This document shows, in pieces, positions 9,249 to 18,083 of a stretch of 64,000 nucleotides of DNA. Below the pieces are notes generated by a model, which saw only the letters and a list, made by a program, of their open reading frames with translations, did no database searches and was not told the DNA's origin. The stretch's first letter is position 1. The number at the start of each line of letters is the position of its first letter. Position numbers and translations under genes: made by a program. Source of the DNA: Tautonia plasticadhaerens (GTDB lineage Bacteria; Planctomycetota; Planctomycetia; Isosphaerales; Isosphaeraceae). The stretch covers positions 1,116,001-1,180,000 of the forward strand of contig NZ_CP036426.1 of NCBI RefSeq assembly GCF_007752535.1, in the 5' to 3' direction.

Positions 9249-10050
9249 GCCCGAGCCCGACGAGGGCCCCGTCACCCCGCCGATGCTCTCGACCTGGAAG
9301 CGGGCGGGACGACGGATCTCGGCGCTCACCGCCTACGACTTCACGATGGCCCGCCTGCTCGACCAGGCCGGGATCGACCTCTTGCTGGTCGGCGACTCGA
9401 TGGGGACCGTGGTGCAGGGGCACCCGACGACGCTCAAGGTGACGCTCGACCAGATGATCTACCACGCCGAGCAGGTCGCCCGGGGGGCGAGCCGGGCCCT
9501 GGTCGTCGGGGATCTGCCGTTCGGGACCTACCACGAGTCGATCGGGCAGGCCGTGCGGTCGTCCTGCCGCCTCTTGAAGGAGACGGACTGCCAGGCGGTG
9601 AAGCTGGAGGGGGGCCGCCGGATGGCCGGGACGATCCGGGCGCTCGTCGAGGCCGACGTGCCGGTGATGGGCCACGTCGGCCTGACCCCGCAGTCGGTCC
9701 GCCACCTCGGCGGCTACAAGGTCCAGCGAGACGCCGACGCCTTGCTGGCCGACGCGGCCGCCGTGGCCGAGGCCGGGGCCTTCGCGCTGGTCCTGGAGTG
9801 CATCCCGTCGGAGGTCGCCTCCCGGATCACGGCGGAGGTGCCGATCCCCACGATCGGCATCGGCGCCGGCCCCGCGTGCGACGGCCAGGTGATCGTCACC
9901 CCCGACCTGCTCGGCCTGTTCGAGGGCTTCCGGCCGAGGTTCGTCCGCCGCTACGCCGAACTCGGCCGGATCACCAGGGAGGCCGCATCGCGGTACGCCG
10001 AGGATGTCCGGGCCGGGGACTTCCCCGGGCCGTCCGAGAGCTATTCGTGA
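9226..10050 (+). CDS. panB: 3-methyl-2-oxobutanoate hydroxymethyltransferase
   Basis: A 274-residue TIM-barrel enzyme matching PanB along its length: ISALTAYDFTMARLLDQAGI, LLLVGDSMGTVVQGH, the metal and substrate residues in DLPFGTYHES, VKLEGG, PVMGHVGLTPQSV, LVLECIPSEVA and IGIGAGPACDGQVIV. It transfers a hydroxymethyl group from methylene-tetrahydrofolate to alpha-ketoisovalerate, the first committed step of pantothenate and CoA synthesis, in the cytosol. It overlaps the preceding membrane protein gene by 23 bases, so translation is probably coupled. No panC or panD is near. Confidence 0.97.
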   Translation: MSTDAPRKPEPDEGPVTPPMLSTWKRAGRRISALTAYDFTMARLLDQAGIDLLLVGDSMGTVVQGHPTTLKVTLDQMIYHAEQVARGASRALVVGDLPFGTYHESIGQAVRSSCRLLKETDCQAVKLEGGRRMAGTIRALVEADVPVMGHVGLTPQSVRHLGGYKVQRDADALLADAAAVAEAGAFALVLECIPSEVASRITAEVPIPTIGIGAGPACDGQVIVTPDLLGLFEGFRPRFVRRYAELGRITREAASRYAEDVRAGDFPGPSESYS

Positions 10051-10202
10051 GCCGGCGGGCCCGTCCGAGTCGATCTCGCCGGGGCGGCCCGACCCCGGTC
10101 GGGCACCCGGCGATCCGTCGACCTCTCGGCCGCCGTCGAATCCCGCGTGATGGGGCGGCTGCGGCGCCGTACCCCGGCGGGATCGGATCGGCGCCCACCG
10201 AG

Positions 10203-10231
10203 TTGACCACGCCTCGCGGCCGGGTTAGGGT
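10203..10231 (+). promoter_or_regulatory. possible promoter of hisD
   Basis: TTGACC (10203-10208), 17 bases, TAGGGT (10226-10231), 84 bases before the hisD ATG. The -35 is good, the -10 weak. A second -10-like hexamer, TAGAAT at 10276-10281, lacks a matching -35. Confidence 0.3.
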
Positions 10232-10315
10232 CGGACCCGGCCCGGTGAGGATCCCGGGCACCTTGCCGGGCGCCCTAGAATGGACGCGTCCCGCAGCCGA
10301 GCCAGGAACGCGCCG

Positions 10316-11701
10316 ATGCCCCGAACGACCCCGAGCCTGAAGATCCCGCGCATCGACTGTTCGAAAGATGACGCCGTCGGGGCGATCGCCGGGCTCCGGG
10401 CCAAGCTCAGCCCGGGCGGGGACGTCGTCAGCCCCCGGGGGAGGGAGCGGACGGTCGCCGTCTTCGGCGAGGCCCTGACGCCGCTCCAGGTCGTCGACCG
10501 CATCCTCGCCGACGTCCGGGAGCGGGGGCTCGACGCGGTGCTCGACTACACCGCCAGGCTCGACGGCACGCAGCTCGACCGCTCGACCGTCACCGTCTCC
10601 CGGGAGGAGATGGCCGAGGCGTACCGCCAGGCCGACCGCTCGTACCTGAAGACGGTCAAACGGGTCCGGGACAACATCCTCGCCTTCCAGTCGGGCATCC
10701 TGCTGCGGGACGCGACTATGAGGCCGTCGCCGGGGGTCGAGCTGACGCTCCGGTACCGGCCGATGCGTCGGGTCGGCGTCTGCGTGCCGGGGGGGGCGGC
10801 GGCCTACCCGTCCTCGCTGCTGATGACGGTCGTCCCGGCGCAGGCCGCGGGGGTGGAGGAGATCGCCGTGGTGGTGCCCCCCACCGAATTCGGCGGGTAC
10901 AACGCGGACCTGCTGGCCGCCTGCCACCTGCTGGGCGTGACGGAGGTCCACCGGATCGGCGGCGCCCAGGCGGTCGGGGCGCTGGCCTACGGGGTGGAGG
11001 GGATCCCCCAGGTCGACAAGATCGTCGGCCCCGGCAACCTGTTCGTCGCCCTGGCCAAGCAGAAGGTCTACGGCGAGGTCGACATCGACAGCATCGCCGG
11101 CCCCAGCGAGGTCGTCCTGGTCGCCGACTGGACGGCCGAGCCCTCCTTCGTGGCCGCCGACCTCATCAGCCAGGCCGAGCACTCCCCCGGCTCGGCCATC
11201 CTGATCACCTGGGAACCCGACCTGATCGACCGCGTGGCCGAGGCCCTCGAATTCCAGCTCGCCCGCCTGAGCCGGGGGGACCTCGCCCGGGACAGCCTGG
11301 AGCAGTTCGGCGCCCTGATCCTGGTCCGGGACGAGGACGAGGCCGTCGAGCTGATCAACCGGTTCGCGCCGGAACACCTGCACGTCTCCACGACCGACGC
11401 CCACCGCCTGGCGGCCCGCCTGACCGACGCCGGGGCCATCTTCCTCGGCCACCTGACCCCCGTCGCCGTCGGCGACTACGCGGCGGGGCCCTCCCACGTC
11501 CTGCCCACCGGGGGCACGGCCCGGTGGGCGTCGGGCCTGTGCTCGAACGACTTCTTGAAGCGGTCGAGCCTCATCCACGTCGACCGGGTCGGCCTGGAAC
11601 GCCTCGCCCCGGACGTCCGCCTGCTGGCCGACAAGGAGGGGCTGACGGGGCACCGCTACAGCGTCGACGTGCGGCTGGAGGAGCAGGACGGGGCGTCCTG
11701 A
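10316..11701 (+). CDS. hisD: histidinol dehydrogenase
   Basis: The 461-residue product carries the full HisD pattern: [64 protein letters not shown], the zinc and catalytic motif [18 protein letters not shown] and [17 protein letters not shown]. It oxidises histidinol to histidine with two NAD+ in the last two steps of histidine synthesis. I chose ATG 10316 over the in-frame ATG at 10280 because AGGAA precedes it at the right distance and 10280 falls in a -10-like hexamer. hisC lies about 9 kb downstream, so the pathway genes are scattered. Confidence 0.97.
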   Translation: MPRTTPSLKIPRIDCSKDDAVGAIAGLRAKLSPGGDVVSPRGRERTVAVFGEALTPLQVVDRILADVRERGLDAVLDYTARLDGTQLDRSTVTVSREEMAEAYRQADRSYLKTVKRVRDNILAFQSGILLRDATMRPSPGVELTLRYRPMRRVGVCVPGGAAAYPSSLLMTVVPAQAAGVEEIAVVVPPTEFGGYNADLLAACHLLGVTEVHRIGGAQAVGALAYGVEGIPQVDKIVGPGNLFVALAKQKVYGEVDIDSIAGPSEVVLVADWTAEPSFVAADLISQAEHSPGSAILITWEPDLIDRVAEALEFQLARLSRGDLARDSLEQFGALILVRDEDEAVELINRFAPEHLHVSTTDAHRLAARLTDAGAIFLGHLTPVAVGDYAAGPSHVLPTGGTARWASGLCSNDFLKRSSLIHVDRVGLERLAPDVRLLADKEGLTGHRYSVDVRLEEQDGAS

Positions 11702-11841
11702 GGCCGAGCGTTCGGTCGTCGTCCTTCTCGAAATGCCCTCGGGCGGTTCTTCGATTCGACGCGAGGTCACCCTACGATGGGCCTCGCGACGATCGTCGGG
11801 TCGTCGCCCCCCGAACCGCCGAGCATCGAGGAGTCCGAACC

Positions 11842-13836
11842 ATGAGTCGAGCCCATTGGCCGAGGGTGGTGGCCGTCGTCGTCGCCCTGATCGGGGCCGT
11901 CGCCTCGCCCCCCCGGGCGTCGCGGGCGCACGACGGGCCGCATGACCACGACCACGGCCACGCACACGAGCCCGACGCCCCCGCCGTGTCGAGGTACCCG
12001 ACCGGCCTGATCCTGCCGGAGATCGAGGGGCCCCGGCCCTGGTCCGAGGCGCCCCACCTCAACGACCCGGACCGCTTCCACATCGCCATCATGACCGACC
12101 GCACGGGAGGCCACCGCCCCGGCATCTGGGAGCTGGGGGTCGAGAAGGTCAACCTGCTGAGGCCGGAGTTCGTCGTCAGCGTCGGCGACCTGATCGAGGG
12201 CTACACCGAGGACGAGTCCGAGATCGGGCGCCAGTGGGACGAGTTCCTCGGCTTCATCGATCGCATGGAGATGAAGTTCTTCTTCGTCCCCGGGAATCAC
12301 GACCTGACCAACCCGCTCATGCACCGGATCTGGCGGGAGCACTTCGGCCGGGAGTGGTACTCGTTCGACTACAAGGGCGTCCACTTCGTGGCGATCAACT
12401 CCGAGGACCCGCAGCAGCACATCGGCGAGGAGCAACTCGCCTGGCTGGAGGAGGACCTCGCCGCCAATGCCGACGCCCGGTGGACCCTGCTGTTCTTCCA
12501 CAAGCCGCTCTGGACCTACGCCGAGCGCGAGATGGCCGCCGGCAACCCAGACCCGACCAACTGGAAGCGGGTGGAGGCCATGCTGGGAGACCGGCCGCAC
12601 ACCGTCTTCTCCGGGCACGTCCACCACTACGTGCAATATGATCGCAACGGCATGAATTACTACCACCTCGCCACCACCGGCGGCGGCACCCGGCTGCGGG
12701 GGATCCCCTACGGCGAATTCGACCACGTCACCTGGCTGACGATGGAGGCCGACGGCCCCCGGGTCACGCACCTGCTGCTCGACGGCGTTCTCGCCCCCGA
12801 CGCGGTCACCGAGCAGGGGATCGGCCGATTCCGCGAATTCCTGACCGCGTCGTCCGTGCAGGTCGCGCCGATCCTGCTCACCGAGGGGGAGGGGCTGGCC
12901 GAGGGGCGCATCGACGTCCGCCTGGCGAACGAGTTCGACGCGCCCGTCTCCGTCAGCGGGAGCATCGAGGGCCTCCCCCTCCGGGGGCTGACCGTCGACC
13001 CGGCCACGCTCGACCTGGCCGCCGGGCCCGGCGAGACGGCCGAGCTGGCCGTCCGCGTCGCCTTCGCCGAGCCCATCCCCTTCGAGGCCCTGGCCGGGAC
13101 CGTCTTCACCGCGACGATCACCAGCGAAGGCGAGGGCGGCGAGGCCCCGCTGAAGGCCGAGCAGAGCGTCCCGGTGGTGATCGACCGCGGCTTCGAACTG
13201 GCCCCCGCCGCCCGGGACATCGCCCTCGACGGCCGGCTCGACGACTGGGGCGAGCTGCGGAACATGCTGCCCGAGGTGCCGGTCGTCCTGGGGGACTCCG
13301 AGTCGTGGAACGGCCCCGGTGACGCCGACCTCTCCTTCGACGTGGCGCTCGGGGAGGAGACGCTCTACCTCGCCGCCCGGATCCGGGACGAGGCGGTCGT
13401 CCCCGGCGAGGACGCCTTCGAGGTGTTCTGGGATCCCCGCCCGATGGATCGTCGGATGTCCGACCCCCGATACGCTCGGGGCGGTCATCGGTTCCGGATC
13501 CCCGCCCCGGCCGACGGCGAGCCGGCCGAAGGGCTGGAGGTGAGGGACCGCGGGGGAGAGCCGACCGGCGGGGGGGCCCGGGCCGTCGCCCGGAGGGTCG
13601 AGGGCGGTTATGAGGTCGAGCTGGCCCTGCTGCGCTCGGCCCTGGCCGAGGCGCACGAGGGGACCGACTCCGACTGGTCGACCTTCCAGCTCTCGGCCGT
13701 CGTCTCCGACGTCGACGAGCCGGGCGGCGAGCCGGCCCGGGTGCTCTGGCGAGGCACCCCGGACGTCGACACCTCCAACGCCCGGTTCGGCCACTTCGTC
13801 CGGACCCCCCCGGCCGATCCCGGCGAGGGCCGCTGA
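11842..13836 (+). CDS. exported metallophosphoesterase with C-terminal CBM9-like domain
   Basis: The 664-residue protein has a signal peptide (VVAVVVALIGAVASPPRASRA) and then a histidine-rich stretch (HDGPHDHDHGHAHE, about residues 31-44) that may bind metal. The phosphoesterase core shows GDLIEG (about 114), PGNHD (150), FFHKPLW and GHVHHY (258), the metal ligands of calcineurin-like enzymes. A middle beta-rich part follows, and the last 210 residues (LDGRLDDWGELRNMLPEVPV, LSFDVALGEETLYLAARIRD) look like a CBM9-like sugar-binding domain. It should hydrolyse phosphate esters outside the cytoplasm; substrate unknown. GAGGAG lies 8 bases before the ATG. Confidence 0.88.
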   Translation: MSRAHWPRVVAVVVALIGAVASPPRASRAHDGPHDHDHGHAHEPDAPAVSRYPTGLILPEIEGPRPWSEAPHLNDPDRFHIAIMTDRTGGHRPGIWELGVEKVNLLRPEFVVSVGDLIEGYTEDESEIGRQWDEFLGFIDRMEMKFFFVPGNHDLTNPLMHRIWREHFGREWYSFDYKGVHFVAINSEDPQQHIGEEQLAWLEEDLAANADARWTLLFFHKPLWTYAEREMAAGNPDPTNWKRVEAMLGDRPHTVFSGHVHHYVQYDRNGMNYYHLATTGGGTRLRGIPYGEFDHVTWLTMEADGPRVTHLLLDGVLAPDAVTEQGIGRFREFLTASSVQVAPILLTEGEGLAEGRIDVRLANEFDAPVSVSGSIEGLPLRGLTVDPATLDLAAGPGETAELAVRVAFAEPIPFEALAGTVFTATITSEGEGGEAPLKAEQSVPVVIDRGFELAPAARDIALDGRLDDWGELRNMLPEVPVVLGDSESWNGPGDADLSFDVALGEETLYLAARIRDEAVVPGEDAFEVFWDPRPMDRRMSDPRYARGGHRFRIPAPADGEPAEGLEVRDRGGEPTGGGARAVARRVEGGYEVELALLRSALAEAHEGTDSDWSTFQLSAVVSDVDEPGGEPARVLWRGTPDVDTSNARFGHFVRTPPADPGEGR

Positions 13837-14056
13837 GGCGTCCGGGGATGAGGCCGGGGGCGACGCCGCCCCCGGCCGATCCGATCGCGGGAGATCCTTC
13901 CACTCGCGCCGGTGGGGTCGTAGGCTGAGGGGGCCCGGGATCATCCGATCCGACCGCCCCCGGGGCGGGATCCCGGGCTGCCTCGGCCGGGCCGGTCGTG
14001 CGGCCCTGAGGACCCGAAGGGCAGGGCGTCGCCACCCCGATCCCCCGGCAGCGATC

Positions 14057-16318
14057 ATGATCGACCCCCGCAACTCCGCCGTCGGCCCGGGACGCCACTC
14101 AAGGCACCCGGCCGTCCTGTTCGCCGTCGTCCTCGGCTGGGGGGGCACCTCGATCGAGTCGAGGGCGACCGACGACTTCGAGCGGGAGGTCGCCCCGGTG
14201 CTCCTGTCCCGTTGCGTCGAGTGCCACAACCCCGGAGAACGCTCCGGCGGGCTCGACCTGACCACCCGGGAGGGCCTGGTCGCCGGGGGCGTCACCGGGC
14301 CGGTCGTCGAGCCGGGTGACGCCGACGGGAGTTACCTGCTCGCCCGCGTCGACGACGGCGAGATGCCCCACCCGGAGCAGGGGCAACCGCGGCCCCTGTC
14401 GGCGGAGGAGGTGGGTCAGCTTCGACGGTGGATCGAGGCGGGGGCCGGATGGCCGGAGGGCCGGACGCTCGACCGCTTCGAACGCACCACCGATTCCCGG
14501 GCCGGTCGGGACTGGTGGTCGCTCCGGCCCATCGAGCGGCCCGGGATCCCCGCGGTCCGGGGCCTCGATCGCGTCTCGACACCCGTCGATTCCTTCATCC
14601 TCGAGCGGCTCGAGGCGAACGGCTGGGAGCCGTCGCCGAGGGCCGATCGGCGGACCCTGATCCGGCGTGTCTCGGTCGACCTGGTCGGATTGCCCCCGAG
14701 CTTCGAGCAGGTCGAGGCGTTCGCGGCCGACGACCGGCCGGACGCCTATGAACGCCTGGTCGACAGGCTCCTCGCCTCCCCGCATTACGGCGAGCGTTGG
14801 GGCCGGCACTGGCTCGACGTGGCCCGGTACGCCGAGACCTCCGGGTACGAGCGCGACCAGCTCCGCCCCGACGCCTGGAAGTACCGCGACTGGGTGGTCG
14901 ACGCCTTCAACGACGACCTCCCCTTCGATCGGTTCGTCCTGGAGCAGCTCGCGGGCGACGAGCTGCCCGACCGGTCGGAACGCACGGCGATCGCGACCGG
15001 ATTCCTCCGCCTGGGGACCTGGAACGACGAGCCGAACGACCCGGACGAATACACCTATGAGCGGCTCGAGGACCTCGTCCACGCCTCGAGCACCGCGTTC
15101 CTCGGGATGACGGTCAAGTGCGCCCGGTGCCACGACCACAAGTTCGACCCGATCCGCCAGGAGGACTATTACCGGGTCGCCGCCGCCTTCTGGGCCGGCT
15201 TCGTCACCCCCGGTCCCCGGGAATTGCTGGGTGGCCCTCCCGCGGAGGCGATCGGCTACGAGGGCGTCCTGGGATGGACCGATCGGGACCGGACGCCCCC
15301 TCCCTTCTTCCTGCTGCGGAAGGGGGATCCGGGGCGGCCGGGGCCGGAGGTGGGCGCGGGGCCGCCGTCGATGGTCGAGTGGCTCGATCGGCCCTTCCGG
15401 GATCCGCCCGAGGGGGCCAGGACCTCGCATCGTCGCCTGCAACTGGCCCGATGGATCGTCGACCCGGCCAACCCGCTGACGGCCCGGGTCTGGGCGAACC
15501 GGATCTGGCAGCACCATTTCGGGGAGGGGATCGTCCGCTCCCCCGACAACTTCGGCTTCACCGGCGAGCCGCCCACGCACCCCGAGCTGCTCGACTGGCT
15601 CGCCTCCGAGCTGATCGAGGGGGGATGGAGCACCAAGCGTCTCCACCGGTTGATCGTGCTGTCGAGGACGTATCAGCAGGCCTCCGCCCCCGAAGGGCGA
15701 GTGGCATGCCGGGACGCGGACCCGTCGAACCGGTCCTGGTGGCGGGCGGATCGTCGCCGCCTGGATGCGGAGTCGCTGCGTGATGCGCTGCTGTTGGCCG
15801 GGGGCCGGCTCGAACGCCATCGACTCGGTGGGCCGAGCTTCGCCCCGGAGATCGCGGGAGAGGCGTTGGAGGGGCTGTCGATGAAGGGGGGGGCCTATCA
15901 GGCGTCCCCGGCGGAGGAACAGCGGCGGAGGAGCGTCTACATCCTCGCCAAGCGCGGCCTGCTCCACCCGCTGATGACGACCTTCGACTTCATGGACACC
16001 ACGCTCCCCTGCGGCCGCCGGGACGTGACGCTCGTCCCCCCCCAGGCGCTGACCCTGCTCAACAACGCCTTCGTCCACGAGCAGAGCACCGCCGCGGCGA
16101 GGGGCGTCCTCGCCGACGATGGCGGGACCGAGGGGCGGATCCGGGGGGCATGGCGACGGATCCTCGCCCGGGATCCCCGGGATTCCGAGGTCGAACTCGC
16201 CCGGGAGCACCTCCGACGCCGACGAGATCGGCCCGACGGCCCGGATGCCGAGCTGTGGGCGATGGCCTCGCTCTGCCACGTCCTGATGAATACGAACGAG
16301 TTCCTCTACGTGGATTGA
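14057..16318 (+). CDS. planctomycete cytochrome c protein (PSCyt1-DUF1549-DUF1553)
   Basis: The 753-residue exported protein has, in order, a signal peptide, a short planctomycete cytochrome domain with the haem motif CVECH (about residues 55-59), DUF1549 (starting around FILERLEANGWEPSPRADRR, with WGRHWLDVARYAETSGYERD and CARCHDHKFDPI) and DUF1553 (VDPANPLTARVWANRIWQHH to TLLNNAFVHEQS). This is the usual architecture of these lineage-specific proteins, thought to act in the periplasm, perhaps in polysaccharide breakdown or electron transfer. The DUF1501 partner follows after 16 bases, the standard pairing. Confidence 0.95.
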   Translation: MIDPRNSAVGPGRHSRHPAVLFAVVLGWGGTSIESRATDDFEREVAPVLLSRCVECHNPGERSGGLDLTTREGLVAGGVTGPVVEPGDADGSYLLARVDDGEMPHPEQGQPRPLSAEEVGQLRRWIEAGAGWPEGRTLDRFERTTDSRAGRDWWSLRPIERPGIPAVRGLDRVSTPVDSFILERLEANGWEPSPRADRRTLIRRVSVDLVGLPPSFEQVEAFAADDRPDAYERLVDRLLASPHYGERWGRHWLDVARYAETSGYERDQLRPDAWKYRDWVVDAFNDDLPFDRFVLEQLAGDELPDRSERTAIATGFLRLGTWNDEPNDPDEYTYERLEDLVHASSTAFLGMTVKCARCHDHKFDPIRQEDYYRVAAAFWAGFVTPGPRELLGGPPAEAIGYEGVLGWTDRDRTPPPFFLLRKGDPGRPGPEVGAGPPSMVEWLDRPFRDPPEGARTSHRRLQLARWIVDPANPLTARVWANRIWQHHFGEGIVRSPDNFGFTGEPPTHPELLDWLASELIEGGWSTKRLHRLIVLSRTYQQASAPEGRVACRDADPSNRSWWRADRRRLDAESLRDALLLAGGRLERHRLGGPSFAPEIAGEALEGLSMKGGAYQASPAEEQRRRSVYILAKRGLLHPLMTTFDFMDTTLPCGRRDVTLVPPQALTLLNNAFVHEQSTAAARGVLADDGGTEGRIRGAWRRILARDPRDSEVELAREHLRRRRDRPDGPDAELWAMASLCHVLMNTNEFLYVD

Positions 16319-16334
16319 CGGGGAGGGGGGAGCG

Positions 16335-17813
16335 ATGTCGACTCGGCCGGGGCGAGGCGAGGGATATCCGTGCGGGACGTCACGCCGCGAGTTCGTCTGG
16401 GAGATGGGCGCGGGCTTCGCCGGACTGGCGTTGACCTCGCTCCTCGCCCGGGACGGGTTCTTCTCCCGCCACCTCCGGGCGGCCGACCGCCCCGGGCCCA
16501 CCCCTGGCCCGCTGGCCCCCCGTCCTCCCCACTCCGAGCCGAGGGCCCGGAGCGTCATCTTCCTGATGATGAACGGCGGGCCGAGCCAGGTCGACACGTT
16601 CGATCACAAGCCCGCCCTGGCGCGATACGCCGGCCTGCCCCTGCCCCCGGACAAGACGTATATCAACTCCGGGGGCCGGAAGGTCGGCTTCCTCACCCCG
16701 GCCTTCCGCCCGTTCCGGCCGGGGGGGCTGAGCGGCCTGATGATCTCCGACTACTTCCCGATGGTCCGGGAACATGCCGACGAGCTGGCCGTGATCCGCT
16801 CCTGCCACACGGACAGCCACGCCCACGGGTCGGCGCTCGTCGCGATGAATACCGGGAAGACGATCATCGGCCGACCCTCGCTGGGGAGCTGGGCCGTCTA
16901 CGGCCTCGGGACCGAGAACCAGGATCTCCCCGGCTACGTCGTCATGCTCGATCGCCGGGGGGGGCCCATCAGCGGCCAGCCGAACTGGTCGAGCGGGTTC
17001 ATGTCGGCCACCTACTCCGGCACGCTGTTCCGGCCGTCGGGCGATCCGATCCTCGACCTCCGGGGGCCCGATCACCTCGACCGCCAGGCCCAACGCGATC
17101 AGCTCGACCTGCTCGCCGCGCTGAACCAGCAGCACCTCGACGCCCGCCCGGGAGGGGCGGAACTGGCCTCGAGGATCGACAGCTACGAGCTCGCCTACCG
17201 GATGCAGGCCGCAACCCCGGAGGCGGTATACCTCTCCGGTGAGGCCCCGCGGACCCTCCGGGAGTACGGGATCGGCGTCGAGCCGACCGACGAATTCGGG
17301 CGCAATTGCCTGATCGCCCGGCGATTGGTCGAGCGCGGGGTCCGGTTCGTCCAGCTCTACTCCGGCGGCGGCCATCTGGAGGACACCTGGGACGCCCACG
17401 CCGGCATCGAGTCGAACCACGGCAAGCACGCCGCCGAGGTCGACCGGCCGATCGCCGCCCTGCTGGCCGACCTGAAACGTCGGGGCCTGCTCGGCGAGAC
17501 GCTCGTGATCTGGGGCGGCGAGTTCGGTCGCATGCCCTTCAGCGAGGGCCGGGGGGAGCCGGGCCGCAACCACAACCCCTACGGGTTCACCATGTGGCTG
17601 GCCGGCGGCGGCGTGAGGGGGGGGACCGCCTACGGCCAGACCGACGAGTTCGGCTTCGAGGCCGTCGAGGATCGCGTCCACATCCACGACCTGCACGCGA
17701 CGATCCTCCACCTGCTCGGCCTCGACCACGAGCTGCTGACCTATTTCCACCAGGGCCGGGACGAGTCCCTGACCGACGTGTTCGGCCGGGTCGTCCCCGG
17801 CATCCTCGCCTGA
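16335..17813 (+). CDS. Tat-exported DUF1501 protein
   Basis: A 492-residue partner of the preceding cytochrome protein. It has a twin-arginine signal (SRREFVWEMGAGFAGLAL) and the sulfatase-like DUF1501 body: SVIFLMMNGGPSQVDTFDHK, the H-rich segment IRSCHTDSHAHGSALVAMNT, VQLYSGGGHLEDTWDAH, VIWGGEFGRMPFSEG and GRNHNPYGFTMWLAGGGVRG. Residues D, H and N in these motifs match metal-binding positions of the alkaline phosphatase superfamily; the reaction is unknown. GGGGAGGGGGGAG precedes the ATG. It forms a two-gene unit with the upstream gene. Confidence 0.94.
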   Translation: MSTRPGRGEGYPCGTSRREFVWEMGAGFAGLALTSLLARDGFFSRHLRAADRPGPTPGPLAPRPPHSEPRARSVIFLMMNGGPSQVDTFDHKPALARYAGLPLPPDKTYINSGGRKVGFLTPAFRPFRPGGLSGLMISDYFPMVREHADELAVIRSCHTDSHAHGSALVAMNTGKTIIGRPSLGSWAVYGLGTENQDLPGYVVMLDRRGGPISGQPNWSSGFMSATYSGTLFRPSGDPILDLRGPDHLDRQAQRDQLDLLAALNQQHLDARPGGAELASRIDSYELAYRMQAATPEAVYLSGEAPRTLREYGIGVEPTDEFGRNCLIARRLVERGVRFVQLYSGGGHLEDTWDAHAGIESNHGKHAAEVDRPIAALLADLKRRGLLGETLVIWGGEFGRMPFSEGRGEPGRNHNPYGFTMWLAGGGVRGGTAYGQTDEFGFEAVEDRVHIHDLHATILHLLGLDHELLTYFHQGRDESLTDVFGRVVPGILA

Positions 17814-18012
17814 TCGGCACGCCGGGGCCGATCCGGGGGACGCTCGGATCGCGGCCCTTGGGGATCGCGCCCCGGAGTCTCGCCTCGGTGGCGCCCCGAC
17901 GGGGGGCCGCGTTCGTTCGAGGTGCCCCGAGGCGTCGGGGAGCCCGCCGGCATGCCCGCGAATCCGGTTGGTCACTCCGGGATGAGGCCACCCTGGGCAA
18001 GATCGGCTGGCC

Positions 18013-18041
18013 TTGCGGAGATCGGCGGTCGGGGCTAGAAC
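18013..18041 (+). promoter_or_regulatory. possible promoter of the multispan membrane protein gene
   Basis: TTGCGG (18013-18018), 17 bases, TAGAAC (18036-18041), 43 bases before the ATG at 18084. Both hexamers match moderately. Confidence 0.35.
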
Positions 18042-18083
18042 TCGGGTCGCGGGGGAGCCGTCCGACCGAGCCCGGAGGCTGGG

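Noticed and set aside
10280-10315. Earlier ATG of hisD
   Set aside because: It has no ribosome site and lies in a -10-like TAGAAT; ATG 10316 follows AGGAA.
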